Shown: positions 8,570 through 16,225 of the stretch, piece after piece
Layout: each line of letters opens with the position of its first letter
How positions within the stretch are numbered: the stretch's first letter is position 1
NCBI RefSeq assembly: GCF_003721225.1
Contig: NZ_RIZI01000160.1
Coordinates: 1-25,550 of the forward strand
DNA from: Acidithiobacillus sulfuriphilus
GTDB lineage: Bacteria; Pseudomonadota; Gammaproteobacteria; Acidithiobacillales; Acidithiobacillaceae
Reading direction: 5' to 3'
Length of the DNA: 25,550 nucleotides
Notes under the pieces: generated by a model
Database searches by the model: none
Seen by the model: only the letters and a program-made list of their open reading frames with translations
What the model was told of the DNA's origin: nothing
Translations under genes and position numbers: made by a program

Positions 8570-9153
8570 CGACCCTGTTTCTGGCATCGGCTTCGCCCCG
8601 GCGGCTGGCCCTCCTCCAACAACTCGGCTACAGCCCGCTACTCGCCCCTACCGATATCGACGAAACGCCGCTGCCGGGCGAGGAGCCTGCCGCCCAGTCC
8701 TTACGCCTGGCCGCGGCCAAGGCCGCCGCCGCCGCCCGGGAGCGGCCAGATGCCCTCATCCTAGCGGCCGATACCGTCGTCAGCGTCGATGGGCGGACTT
8801 TTGGCAAACCCCGCGACCTGGCTGCGGCCAAACTGATGCTGGAGGCCCTGGGCGGACGCTGGCATACAGTCCATACCGCCATTGCCGTCACCCGCTCCGG
8901 ACGCAACGCCCGGTGCCTCAGCACCAGCCGGGTGCAGATGCGCCGCCTGGTTCCACAGGAAATGGCTGCCTACTGGGCCAGCGGTGAACCGGCGGACAAG
9001 GCTGGCGCCTATGCCATTCAAGGGCTCGGCGCCCTTTTCATCACCGCCCTGGAGGGCTCCTACAGCGGTGTCATGGGCCTCCCCCTCTTTGAAACCGGGC
9101 AGCTCCTGAGCACCTTCGGCTGTCCCCCTCCCTTTCTCCATGGATCGTCATGA
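8566..9153 (+). CDS. maf: Maf family nucleoside triphosphate pyrophosphatase
   Basis: Maf proteins hydrolyse non-canonical or pyrimidine nucleoside triphosphates to monophosphates and are linked to septum formation. The 195-residue product has the N-terminal signature LASASPRR (residues 6-13), the IDETP motif, the catalytic segment ILAADTVV, and the late AGAYAIQGLGA plus GSYSGVMGLPL blocks. The Thr/Asp arrangement suggests the YhdE-like (dTTP/UTP) subgroup, but I would not assign specificity. The start is a GTG overlapping the preceding stop by four bases (GTGA), and the stop overlaps the rng ATG in the same way. The maf-rng pair is conserved in proteobacteria. Confidence 0.94.
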   Translation: MTTLFLASASPRRLALLQQLGYSPLLAPTDIDETPLPGEEPAAQSLRLAAAKAAAAARERPDALILAADTVVSVDGRTFGKPRDLAAAKLMLEALGGRWHTVHTAIAVTRSGRNARCLSTSRVQMRRLVPQEMAAYWASGEPADKAGAYAIQGLGALFITALEGSYSGVMGLPLFETGQLLSTFGCPPPFLHGSS

Positions 9154-10640
9154 GCGAAGAGTTATTACTCAATATCACCCCCCAGGAAATCCGCGTTGCC
9201 CTGGTGGACAACGGCGTCCTGCAGGAACTGCAGATCGAGCGCAGCAGCCATCGCGGACTGGTGGGCAATATCTACAAGGGTATCGTCCGCCGCGTCCTGC
9301 CCGGCATGCAGGCGGCCTTCATCGATATCGGCCTGGAGCGCACCGGTTTTCTCCATGCCGCCGATATTCAGGAAGAAGAGACGGACCCCGGCAGCGAAAC
9401 CGATGTGGAAACCCGTCCCGGCCACAGCGAGGTCCGCAACGTCAGCACCCTGCTCCATGAAGGCCAGGAAGTGGTGGTCCAGGTCATCAAGGACCCTCTC
9501 GGCAGCAAGGGTGCGCGGCTGTCCACGCGCATCACGCTGCCCGGCCGCTTCCTGGTCTATATGCCCTATGTACCGCGCATCGGCGTATCCGGCCGCATCG
9601 AATCCCCCGAAGAGCGCACCCGCCTCAAGGGTATCCTCAAGTCCCTGATTCCCCCCGACGAACCGGGCGGCTTTATCATTCGCACCCTCGCCGAAGGGGT
9701 GGAGGAAATCGACTTCAGCAGCGATCTGGATTTTCTCCGCCGCCTCTGGCAGTCCATTCGCGCCCGCTTGGAAACGCACCCTGCCCCCGGCGAGATCCAC
9801 CGCGACCTCAATCTGGCCCTGCGCGTCATGCGCGACGTGATGTCCGACAACATCCAGCGGGTACGCATCGACTCCCGCGAAACCTTTGAAGCGGCGCTTT
9901 CCTTTTGTCAGGGGATCATTCCGGAGGTGGTGGACCGCATCGAGCTCTATGCCGGTGATCGGCCCCTCTTCGATCTCTACAACGTCGAGGACGAAATCGA
10001 TCGCGCCCTGCAACGCCGGGTCACCCTCAAGTCCGGGGCCTACCTCGTCATTGATCATACGGAGGCCCTCACCGCCATTGATGTGAATACGGGCGGTTTT
10101 GTGGGTCGGCGCAACCAGGAAGAAACCATCCTCAAGACCAATCTGGAGGCCGCCGCGGCCATCGCCCGCCAATTGCGCCTGCGCAACATCGGCGGCATGA
10201 TCATTATCGACTTCATCGACATGGAAGATCCGGAGCATAAACGCCGGGTACAGCGCGCCCTGGAAAAGGCCCTGCAAGGGGATCGCGCGCGCAGCACGGT
10301 GACCCAGATCTCCACTCTGGGGCTGGTGGAGATGACGCGCAAGCGGACCCGCGAGAGCCTTGCCCAGATTCTTTGTGAACCCTGCCCTTATTGTCAGGGC
10401 CGCGGCATCATGAAAACCCCGGAAACCATCTGTTACGAGATCCTGCGCGAGATCGTACGCGAAACCCGCGCCTATCCGGCCGAACGCTTTGTGGTCCTGG
10501 CGGCCGCTGGCGTGGTGGAACGGCTGCTCGACGACGAAAGCGCCAGTCTGGCCAGCCTCGAAGAGTTCATCGGTCGACCCGTCCGTTTGCAGGCCGAGGC
10601 CACCTACACTCAGGAGCAGTACGACATCATTCTGATGTGA
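9150..10640 (+). CDS. rng: Ribonuclease G
   Basis: RNase G is a cytoplasmic endoribonuclease of the RNase E family, involved in 5' maturation of 16S rRNA and in mRNA decay. The 496-residue length matches RNase G and excludes the long C-terminal scaffold of RNase E. An S1-like domain occupies about residues 37-130 (IYKGIVRRVLPGMQAAFIDI). The catalytic metal-binding aspartates are Asp311 in AIDVNTGG and Asp354 in IIIDFIDM, 43 residues apart as in the E. coli enzyme, and the zinc-link CPYC is at 412-415. It is the last gene of the nadD operon and starts by ATGA overlap with maf. Its 3' end overlaps the convergent comEA-like gene by 14 bases. Confidence 0.96.
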   Translation: MSEELLLNITPQEIRVALVDNGVLQELQIERSSHRGLVGNIYKGIVRRVLPGMQAAFIDIGLERTGFLHAADIQEEETDPGSETDVETRPGHSEVRNVSTLLHEGQEVVVQVIKDPLGSKGARLSTRITLPGRFLVYMPYVPRIGVSGRIESPEERTRLKGILKSLIPPDEPGGFIIRTLAEGVEEIDFSSDLDFLRRLWQSIRARLETHPAPGEIHRDLNLALRVMRDVMSDNIQRVRIDSRETFEAALSFCQGIIPEVVDRIELYAGDRPLFDLYNVEDEIDRALQRRVTLKSGAYLVIDHTEALTAIDVNTGGFVGRRNQEETILKTNLEAAAAIARQLRLRNIGGMIIIDFIDMEDPEHKRRVQRALEKALQGDRARSTVTQISTLGLVEMTRKRTRESLAQILCEPCPYCQGRGIMKTPETICYEILREIVRETRAYPAERFVVLAAAGVVERLLDDESASLASLEEFIGRPVRLQAEATYTQEQYDIILM

Positions 10641-10953
10641 TCCGCGCCGTCGGACCGGGCAGCAGCGGGCCGAGTACGATCAGGCCGCGCAGCCGGGCGG
10701 CCAGCTTCGGCCCCACCCCCGGCACCGCGGCCAGAGCGGCCTTGCCGGGAAAGGGCCCATGGGCCGCGCGAAAGGCCACGATGGCCTCGGCACGGCGTGC
10801 CCCGATTCCCGGCAGGTCCTGCAGTTGCTGTGCATCGGCCGTGTTGATATTCACCATGGCGGGGAGGAGGGGATCGGCTCGCGCCATTTCCTTCCCCGGA
10901 TAGAGGCCCAAGAGCAGCAGGGCAGCCCCGATCCCTACCCAGCTTCGCCCCAT
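10627..10953 (-). CDS. ComEA-like helix-hairpin-helix DNA-binding protein
   Basis: A small 108-residue protein with an N-terminal hydrophobic segment (about 5-17), likely an uncleaved anchor or signal peptide. The two helix-hairpin-helix motifs of the ComEA type follow: VNINTADAQQLQDLPGIGARRAEAI (about 34-58), then FPGKAALAAVPGVGPKLAARLR. ComEA binds incoming double-stranded DNA in the periplasm during natural transformation; short single-domain versions are widespread and not all are proven competence proteins. The C-terminal 17 residues are family-foreign and are encoded partly antisense to the end of rng. It is the last gene of the - strand thiD-to-comEA run, 16 bases after hinT. Confidence 0.88.
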   Translation of the reverse strand: MGRSWVGIGAALLLLGLYPGKEMARADPLLPAMVNINTADAQQLQDLPGIGARRAEAIVAFRAAHGPFPGKAALAAVPGVGPKLAARLRGLIVLGPLLPGPTARITSE

Positions 10954-10969
10954 GCCGACTGGGCGCGCC

Positions 10970-11365
10970 TCAGGCCTGGAGCGCTGCGCGGATCTTCTCG
11001 GCCATGGCCGCCAGCGCCGCGTCGCCCACGTCCTGGGCCAGGGCGAAATTGAGCTCCGTCAGGGCATTCATGGGGATCAGGTGGACATGGGTATGGGGCA
11101 CTTCCAGGCCCGCCACCATGACGCCCACCCGCTTGCAGCCCGTGACCCGCTCCAGCGCCGGTGCGACCCGTTTGGCGAAGGGCAGGAGGCCCGCCAGAGT
11201 GGCGTCATCCAGGGTAAAGATATAGTCATGCTCGATCTTGGGAACGACCAGGGTGTGCCCCGGCCGCACCGGCCGGATGTCCAGGAAGGCCAGATAGCGG
11301 TCATCCTCCAAGAGCTTGTGGGCGGGAATCTCCCCCCGGATGATGCGGGTAAACAAGGTGCTCAT
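10970..11365 (-). CDS. HIT family purine nucleoside phosphoramidase (HinT-like)
   Basis: A 131-residue cytoplasmic protein of the histidine triad superfamily. HinT enzymes hydrolyse AMP-lysine and other adenosine phosphoramidates. The active-site triad HTHVHLIP is at residues 91-98 (His91, His93, His95), and the N-terminal [18 protein letters not shown] and [17 protein letters not shown] blocks are textbook family sequence. The ATG overlaps the hemL stop by four bases (ATGA), so it should be translated with hemL. The symbol hinT is likely, but other HIT branches are close. Confidence 0.93.
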   Translation of the reverse strand: MSTLFTRIIRGEIPAHKLLEDDRYLAFLDIRPVRPGHTLVVPKIEHDYIFTLDDATLAGLLPFAKRVAPALERVTGCKRVGVMVAGLEVPHTHVHLIPMNALTELNFALAQDVGDAALAAMAEKIRAALQA

Positions 11366-12657
11366 TGCTCCGTCTCCTTCATGGCCTGCAATACTTCCCG
11401 GGCTGCAGCCAGGGTTGCGGCGATTTCCGCCGCGCCGTGGGCTGCCGATACAAAACCCGCCTCATAGGCACTCGGGGCCAGGTACACGCCGCGTTTCAGC
11501 AGGCCATGGAAAAAACGCCCATAGCGCTGCGCATCCGCTGCCATGACATCGTCAAAGCTGCGTACCGGACGATCATGGAAAAACCACCCGAACATCCCCG
11601 GCACCCGGTTGATCTGCAAGGGGACCTGCAGCGCGGCCGCGCACTCGGCCAGACCCTGACAGAGTGCCTCCGTCGCGGCGGCCAGTTCGGTGTGGAAACC
11701 GGGCCGCTCCAGCAGGCGCAAGGTCGCCAAACCCGCCGCCATGGCCACCGGATTACCGGAGAGGGTACCGGCCTGATAGACCGGCCCATTGGGCGCCAGG
11801 GATTCCATGATCTCCCGGACGCCACCCACCGCGCCCACCGGCAGACCGCCACCAATGATCTTGCCCAGCGTCGTCAGGTCCGGGCGCACCCCATAGAGGG
11901 CCTGGGCGCCCCCCAGGGCTACCCGGAAACCCGTCATCACCTCATCGAAAATGAGCACGCATTCATATTGATCACAAAGGGCCCGCAGGCCGGCGAGGAA
12001 ACCGGGCACGGGTGGCACACAGCCCATATTGCCGGCAATGGGCTCGACAATGATGGCAGCCACGTCGTAACCAAAGCGCGCCATCATCTGCGCCGTCTCA
12101 TCGAGATCGTTGTAAGGCAGGACCAGGGTATGCTGGGCCAGGTCCTGGGGAATCCCCGCGCTGGAGGGCTGTCCCAAGGTTAGGGCACCGGACCCGGCCT
12201 TCACCAGCAGGCTGTCGCTGTGACCATGATAATTGCCTTCGAACTTGACGATCTTATCCCGGCCCGTATAGCCCCGCGCCAGCCGCACCGCGGTCATTAC
12301 GGCCTCGGTCCCGCTGGAGGTCATGCGGACTTCCTCGATGCTGGGCATCAGGCGGCAGATGGTCTCCGCCATCTCCACCTCGATGGCCGTCGGCGCCCCG
12401 AAACCCAGACCGTTGGCCATCTGTGCCGCCACCGCGGCGAGGATCCCGGGGTGGGCATGGCCGTGGACCATGGGTCCCCAGGAGCCCACATAATCAATAT
12501 AACGCTGCCCCTCCACATCCCAGAGATAAGGGCCGGCGGCGCGCTCCACAAAGACCGGGTCACCACCCACGCCGCGAAAGGCCCGCACCGGCGAGTTGAC
12601 TCCCCCGGGAATGACTTTCTGGGCCTCCTGAAAAAGGTCATGGGATGAACGTGCCAT
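11362..12657 (-). CDS. hemL: Glutamate-1-semialdehyde 2,1-aminomutase
   Basis: HemL is a PLP enzyme that converts glutamate-1-semialdehyde to 5-aminolevulinate, the second step of the C5 tetrapyrrole pathway. The 431-residue length is standard. The substrate-entry block [16 protein letters not shown] is at 18-32, SSGTEAV at 114-120 contacts PLP phosphate, DEVMTGFR at 238-245 carries the Asp that pairs with the pyridine nitrogen, and Lys266 in [14 protein letters not shown] is the Schiff-base lysine. I chose the ATG at 12657, which shares one base with the thiE stop (TGATG); a TTG one codon upstream is possible. Its place behind thiD-thiE joins two cofactor pathways in one transcript, and haem supply may relate to the cytochrome-like gene nearby. 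Confidence 0.96.
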   Translation of the reverse strand: MARSSHDLFQEAQKVIPGGVNSPVRAFRGVGGDPVFVERAAGPYLWDVEGQRYIDYVGSWGPMVHGHAHPGILAAVAAQMANGLGFGAPTAIEVEMAETICRLMPSIEEVRMTSSGTEAVMTAVRLARGYTGRDKIVKFEGNYHGHSDSLLVKAGSGALTLGQPSSAGIPQDLAQHTLVLPYNDLDETAQMMARFGYDVAAIIVEPIAGNMGCVPPVPGFLAGLRALCDQYECVLIFDEVMTGFRVALGGAQALYGVRPDLTTLGKIIGGGLPVGAVGGVREIMESLAPNGPVYQAGTLSGNPVAMAAGLATLRLLERPGFHTELAAATEALCQGLAECAAALQVPLQINRVPGMFGWFFHDRPVRSFDDVMAADAQRYGRFFHGLLKRGVYLAPSAYEAGFVSAAHGAAEIAATLAAAREVLQAMKETEQ

Positions 12658-13301
12658 CAATACTCCTTAAACAGGGCCGCACAACGGCGTGCGGCGGCCT
12701 CCACATCGGGGGCGGCAAAGAGGGCCGAGATGATGGCCAGGCTGTCGGCGCCGGCGGCGACGAGTGCGCCACCGTTGGCCGCCGTGATCCCGCCAATGGC
12801 GACGATGGGCACGGCCAGGGCTTGCCGTGCCTGGCGTAGGACATCCAGGTCCACCACCGGGGCAAGGGGCTTGCTGCTGGATGGGAAAAAGGAACCGAAG
12901 GCGACATAGTCGGCGCCCGCCGCCACCGCCCGCTGCGCCCGCTCCACACTGCCATAACACGATACCCCAATGACGATCTCCTCCCCCAGCCCCCGGCGCA
13001 GTTCGTCCAAGGGCGCGTCCTCCTCCCCCACATGCAGGGCCGGTGCGGCCACGGACTGGGCCAGGGCCGGGTCATCGTTCACCACGAAAAGGGCGCCATA
13101 GCGCGTGCACAGGGCCCGCAAGCCCCGGGCCTCGGCGAGGCGACGCGCGGTGTCGTTGCTCTTATCCCGATACTGCAGCAGCCGCGCACCCCCGCGCAGG
13201 GCCGCTTCCGCCCGTGCAAGAAAGACGCTGGGCGGCATCAAGCGGGCATCGGTAATGGCATAGATACCGGCTACCACGCCCCGCGCCCGGGCACCCCCCA
13301 T
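12657..13301 (-). CDS. thiE: Thiamine-phosphate synthase
   Basis: ThiE condenses hydroxymethylpyrimidine pyrophosphate with the thiazole phosphate to give thiamine phosphate. The 214-residue TIM-barrel protein shows the [10 protein letters not shown] start, [10 protein letters not shown] (pyrophosphate and Mg contacts), [19 protein letters not shown], the [17 protein letters not shown] loop and VAIGGIT. The ATG at 13301 shares one base with the thiD stop and has GAGG at good spacing; a GTG one codon earlier would make a four-base overlap. It is the partner of thiD, which supplies its pyrimidine substrate. No thiazole-synthesis genes are in this window. Confidence 0.95.
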   Translation of the reverse strand: MGGARARGVVAGIYAITDARLMPPSVFLARAEAALRGGARLLQYRDKSNDTARRLAEARGLRALCTRYGALFVVNDDPALAQSVAAPALHVGEEDAPLDELRRGLGEEIVIGVSCYGSVERAQRAVAAGADYVAFGSFFPSSSKPLAPVVDLDVLRQARQALAVPIVAIGGITAANGGALVAAGADSLAIISALFAAPDVEAAARRCAALFKEY

Positions 13302-14122
13302 CACCTTTCCTCACCGCTTCTCGCCCAGAAAAAGCGGTCCGGGAACCATTGTCCCCGGCCCAGGGCATAGGCGTGAACGAGGCTGCGGTGGGTATAATCA
13401 AGGGCTTGGGCAACGGCTGGCAGGACCAGCAGGCCATGGGCCAGCCCCGCAGCGATGGCCGCCGCCAGGGTACAGCCGGAGCCGTGATAGCGGTGGGGCA
13501 GGCGCTCCTGCAGGTAGGTCTCCACCCACTGCCGGTCATGGAAGAGCAGGTTTTCGACTTGCGCTCCCTGGCCATGACCACCGGTAATCAGCACGTACTC
13601 GGCACCCGCTTCCGTCAGGGCATGGCCCGCCGCAGGGAGATTATCCGCACCCGGGGCCAGCGCCAAGGCCTCGGGGCCGTTGGGGGTCAGGACCGTAACC
13701 CGGGGCAGGAGGAGATCCAGCATGGCCTCGCGCAGACCCGCAACGGCCAGCGCCCCGCCGCCCCCGGCCGCCAGTACCGGGTCCAGCACCACCGGTATTT
13801 CCGGATAATCCAGCAAAACCCCGACCACGGCCTCCACCATCTGGGCGTTACCCAGCATGCCGATCTTGATGGCCTGGACCGAAATGTCCTCCAGGACCAC
13901 CCGGGCCTGTGCCATGGTGTCCAACGGATCCATCATCGTGAACCCACGGACATTCACGGAATCCTGGATCGTCACCGCCGTCACCGCCGAACAGCCATGG
14001 GTACCGAGGCTGGCAAAGGTCAGCAGATCCGCTTGCAAACCCGCGCCGCCACTGGGATCCGAGCCGGCAATGGTGAGCACTGCAGGAAGTGTTGAAAGGC
14101 GTCCCGCCATCCTTGCATCCAT
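13301..14122 (-). CDS. thiD: Hydroxymethylpyrimidine/phosphomethylpyrimidine kinase
   Basis: ThiD phosphorylates hydroxymethylpyrimidine twice to give the pyrophosphate used by ThiE. The 273-residue ribokinase-like protein has TIAGSDPSGGAGLQADL near the start, the PVVLDPVLAAGGGGAL block, TPNGPEALAL, and the anion-hole motif GSGCTLAAAIAAGLAHG. I chose the ATG at 14122, preceded by AGGA at a good distance; TTG at 14137 and ATG at 14110 are alternatives. It is the first gene of the thiD-thiE-hemL-hinT-comEA run. I looked for a TPP riboswitch in the 240 bases upstream and found no thi-box motif, so control is probably not by that riboswitch. Confidence 0.94.
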   Translation of the reverse strand: MDARMAGRLSTLPAVLTIAGSDPSGGAGLQADLLTFASLGTHGCSAVTAVTIQDSVNVRGFTMMDPLDTMAQARVVLEDISVQAIKIGMLGNAQMVEAVVGVLLDYPEIPVVLDPVLAAGGGGALAVAGLREAMLDLLLPRVTVLTPNGPEALALAPGADNLPAAGHALTEAGAEYVLITGGHGQGAQVENLLFHDRQWVETYLQERLPHRYHGSGCTLAAAIAAGLAHGLLVLPAVAQALDYTHRSLVHAYALGRGQWFPDRFFWARSGEER

Positions 14123-14166
14123 AGCGATCCTAATCAATTATCATATTGTCTCGTCTCATGGATTTT

Positions 14167-14187
14167 GGCAAGCTAGTTGCTAGAGAA
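14167..14187 (+). repeat. Copy 1 of an imperfect 21-bp intergenic motif
   Basis: The sequence begins GGCAAGCTAG and ends TAGAGAA. It matches a stretch at 24248-24268 in 18 of 21 positions. It lies between thiD and the cytochrome-like gene, which are divergent, so it could serve either promoter. No function is known to me. Confidence 0.35.
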
Positions 14188-14362
14188 ACGGGCTATTTTC
14201 GCAGCGCTTTGCAGCGGGCGAGGGTAGGGAAAAGGGTCGGGCGGATCAAGTAGTGGCCAGCGAGCCGAAACGGCGCGGAGGCAACGATCATCTTGAACCT
14301 CCATGCTTTTTGGACGTCCGGCAAAATGGATGAATGAGCGTAAAATCAAGGGAGACACCACC

Positions 14363-15106
14363 ATGCGGCAATTGCCGGAACTGACATTGGCAGAAAAACT
14401 CGCCCATACGGGCTTCATATTCCTGGTCGGCCTGGGACTCCTGGTCGCCGAGGCCTATGTCTATCTCACCGTGGGCGGTCTGGACGGCAAGCCGGGCCTG
14501 GATAGGCAGGACGTCATCATTTCCTACTACGGCAACCGCAGCGCCAGCAAGCTGCAAACCGTCCTCCCCACCATGATGGCTTACGCCTCCATCCCCGCCG
14601 CCGAACGCCCGAAGGTGCAGGAGACCATTGACCATTGGGTGGTCAACGGCCAGAGCAAGACCGAGTACGAACACGCCGTCAAACCCCTCATTGACGCCAA
14701 CTGCCTCAAGTGCCATAGCGTGGCCATGAGCCAGCAACTCCATAACCCCCCGCTGGTCAGCTATGATGACGTCAAGGCCGTAGCCAAGGTGGATACCGGC
14801 ATGTCCTATACCACCATGCTCCTCACCGGCATGGTCCACCTCACCATGCTCGGGGTCATCTTCTGGATCGCCGGCAGCATCTTCGCCAGGACCCGTTTCC
14901 CCACGGCCCTCAAGGCAGTGCTGATCATCCTGCCCTTCATCGCCATGATCGTGGACTTCTCCGGCTGGTTCCTCACCCACCAGAATCCGGCCTTCTCCTG
15001 GCTGGTCCTCATCGGCGGCGCCCTGTCCTGTCCCACCGCCCTCCTGGAGATGTTCCTCAGCCTGATCCAGATGTGGTTTTTGCGGCCGCGCCCCAGCCAA
15101 GCCTGA
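14363..15106 (+). CDS. Membrane-anchored protein with one c-type haem motif
   Basis: A 247-residue protein that I do not recognise as a named family. A first membrane helix at about 15-36 leads into a hydrophilic domain of about 110 residues, probably periplasmic, which contains one covalent haem-attachment motif, CLKCH at 114-118. Three more membrane helices follow at about 152-174, 182-203 and 211-236; His15 and His159 lie at helix edges and could be haem ligands. The ATG at 14363 has GGAG at good spacing and was preferred to in-frame starts upstream. It is a lone transcription unit with a strong terminator. Electron transfer at the inner membrane, perhaps from quinol to a periplasmic acceptor, is inferred from architecture alone. 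Confidence 0.72.
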   Translation: MRQLPELTLAEKLAHTGFIFLVGLGLLVAEAYVYLTVGGLDGKPGLDRQDVIISYYGNRSASKLQTVLPTMMAYASIPAAERPKVQETIDHWVVNGQSKTEYEHAVKPLIDANCLKCHSVAMSQQLHNPPLVSYDDVKAVAKVDTGMSYTTMLLTGMVHLTMLGVIFWIAGSIFARTRFPTALKAVLIILPFIAMIVDFSGWFLTHQNPAFSWLVLIGGALSCPTALLEMFLSLIQMWFLRPRPSQA

Positions 15107-15194
15107 TGACCACGATGCGGGCATAGGGCCCGCCCGGGGTTTTAGTCCCCCGGTTCGGACCCTCGCGACCTGACCAGATCGACGATCTCTTCAC

Positions 15195-15222
15195 ACCCGG
15201 CTATAGCCGGGTTTTTTGTTTC
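15195..15222 (+). terminator. Strong rho-independent terminator
   Basis: A perfect inverted repeat ACCCGGC-TATA-GCCGGGT (15195-15212) is followed by TTTTTGTTT. It closes the cytochrome-like transcription unit about 90 bases after its stop. It also insulates the putative origin DNA to its right from incoming transcription. Confidence 0.9.
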
Positions 15223-15226
15223 AACC

Positions 15227-15235
15227 TGTGGATAA
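15227..15235 (-). promoter_or_regulatory. Perfect DnaA box
   Basis: TGTGGATAA on the + strand is TTATCCACA on the - strand, the strongest consensus DnaA site. It lies five bases after the terminator T-run. Confidence 0.7.
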
Positions 15236-15401
15236 CTTTGTGGACATTTTTATAACAAGACAAGAAAACATACGCAGTGTAGCGGAGAAAAGTCGGCAAC
15301 CAATGGAAGCGCATGCCATATGTCATTTATAAACAATATATTACAAACATATCTAGAGAATGCGCCACAAGCTCTGCAGCTAAGCTGATTATTTTTCGAA
15401 T

Positions 15402-15410
15402 TGTGCATAA
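15402..15410 (-). promoter_or_regulatory. DnaA box (TTATGCACA)
   Basis: TGTGCATAA on the + strand reads TTATGCACA on the - strand and fits the TTATNCACA consensus. It is 12 bases from the stop codon of the convergent SDR gene. Confidence 0.6.
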
Positions 15411-15421
15411 CTGCTGACGGT

Positions 15422-16225
15422 CTATCGTCCCTCGTCTTGGGAGCGGCGCGGCTTCGGCGGCAAACTCTGGAAGACCCGGTCGTAGATGGGGATGGGCAGA
15501 CGCCGCAGCAGGTAGCCCAGCGCGGCCATGGGCCGGGGCAATACCAGCCATGGCCGTCCCGCATCAATGGCCCGACGCATGCGCCTGGCGGCCACGTCCA
15601 CCTCCATCAGCCAGGGCATGGGGTAAGGATTGTGGGCGGTCATGGGCGTAGCGATATAGCCCGGACAGATGGTGCAGACGCGCACCCCTGTGTGTCGCCA
15701 TTCCAGGCGCAGGCTTTCCAGATAAGCGATCACCGCGGCCTTGGACGCCGAGTAGGCGGCGGCACCGGGCAAACCCCGAAAACCCGCCACGCTGGCGATG
15801 CCGGCCACCCGCGCCGGGCTCGCCAGAACCCCATAAAAGGCGCTACAGGTATACATCACACCCAGCAGATTGATCTCGACAATCTCCTGGAAAACCGCGC
15901 GATCTTCCAGGGCCGCCGTCAGCGTGCCCTGACTCACCCCGGCATTGGCGATGAGCACGCCCACCGCGCCGAAGCGCTGATGGAAATCCTGGGCCACCAC
16001 ATCCAGATCCCGCGCCTGGCGGACATCCACCTCATAAATGGCCGCTATGGCGCCGCGCTCCGTGAGCATTCGGGCGCTTTCCTGCAAGGCGGCGTGCTGC
16101 CGGCCCAGCAGAGCGATGGGCCTTCCGGGGTCGGCATAGGCCAGCGCCAGCGCCCGCCCGATACCACTGCCAGCCCCGGTAATCACCACCGCTTCGGGCC
16201 GTTCTGACCTGTCACCATCACGCAT
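15422..16225 (-). CDS. SDR family NAD(P)-dependent oxidoreductase
   Basis: A 267-residue classical short-chain dehydrogenase/reductase. The Rossmann glycine motif TGAGSGIG is at 16-23, NAG in ANAGVSQG is at 94-96, Ser145 is the catalytic serine, and the YSASK motif gives Tyr158 and Lys162. The PGYIATPM block after the active site is also typical. The C-terminal 50 residues are basic and hydrophobic (RPMAALGYLLRRLPIPIYDRVF), suggesting membrane association. The substrate cannot be told. I chose the ATG at 16225, preceded by GGAG; a TTG at 16258 is the only longer start. It sits oddly between two candidate origin segments, transcribed away from dnaA. Confidence 0.88.
   Translation of the reverse strand: MRDGDRSERPEAVVITGAGSGIGRALALAYADPGRPIALLGRQHAALQESARMLTERGAIAAIYEVDVRQARDLDVVAQDFHQRFGAVGVLIANAGVSQGTLTAALEDRAVFQEIVEINLLGVMYTCSAFYGVLASPARVAGIASVAGFRGLPGAAAYSASKAAVIAYLESLRLEWRHTGVRVCTICPGYIATPMTAHNPYPMPWLMEVDVAARRMRRAIDAGRPWLVLPRPMAALGYLLRRLPIPIYDRVFQSLPPKPRRSQDEGR

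Larger units (their letters stand above)
15223..15421. other. Candidate origin segment A (DnaA boxes and AT-rich DNA)
   Basis: The 315-base gap between the cytochrome-like gene and the SDR gene (15107-15421) codes for nothing I can support. After the terminator it holds DnaA boxes at 15227-15235 and 15402-15410, a weaker TGTGGA-containing site at 15239-15247, and a markedly AT-rich run around 15325-15358 in an otherwise GC-rich region. This is the make-up expected of an origin or of a DnaA-binding control locus. It lies 1.2 kb before dnaA, with the SDR gene between. Confidence 0.5.

Noticed and set aside
9165..10277. Long - strand open frame opposite rng
   Set aside because: Shadow frame with low-complexity Gly/Asp/His content.
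14123..14362. Possible TPP riboswitch upstream of thiD
   Set aside because: Neither strand shows the conserved CTGAGA and ACCTGA elements in the right order.
15110..15175. tRNA-like stretch with GGTTCGGACC
   Set aside because: The T-arm-like sequence lacks a pairing stem, and no cloverleaf can be drawn; only short GC hairpins are present.
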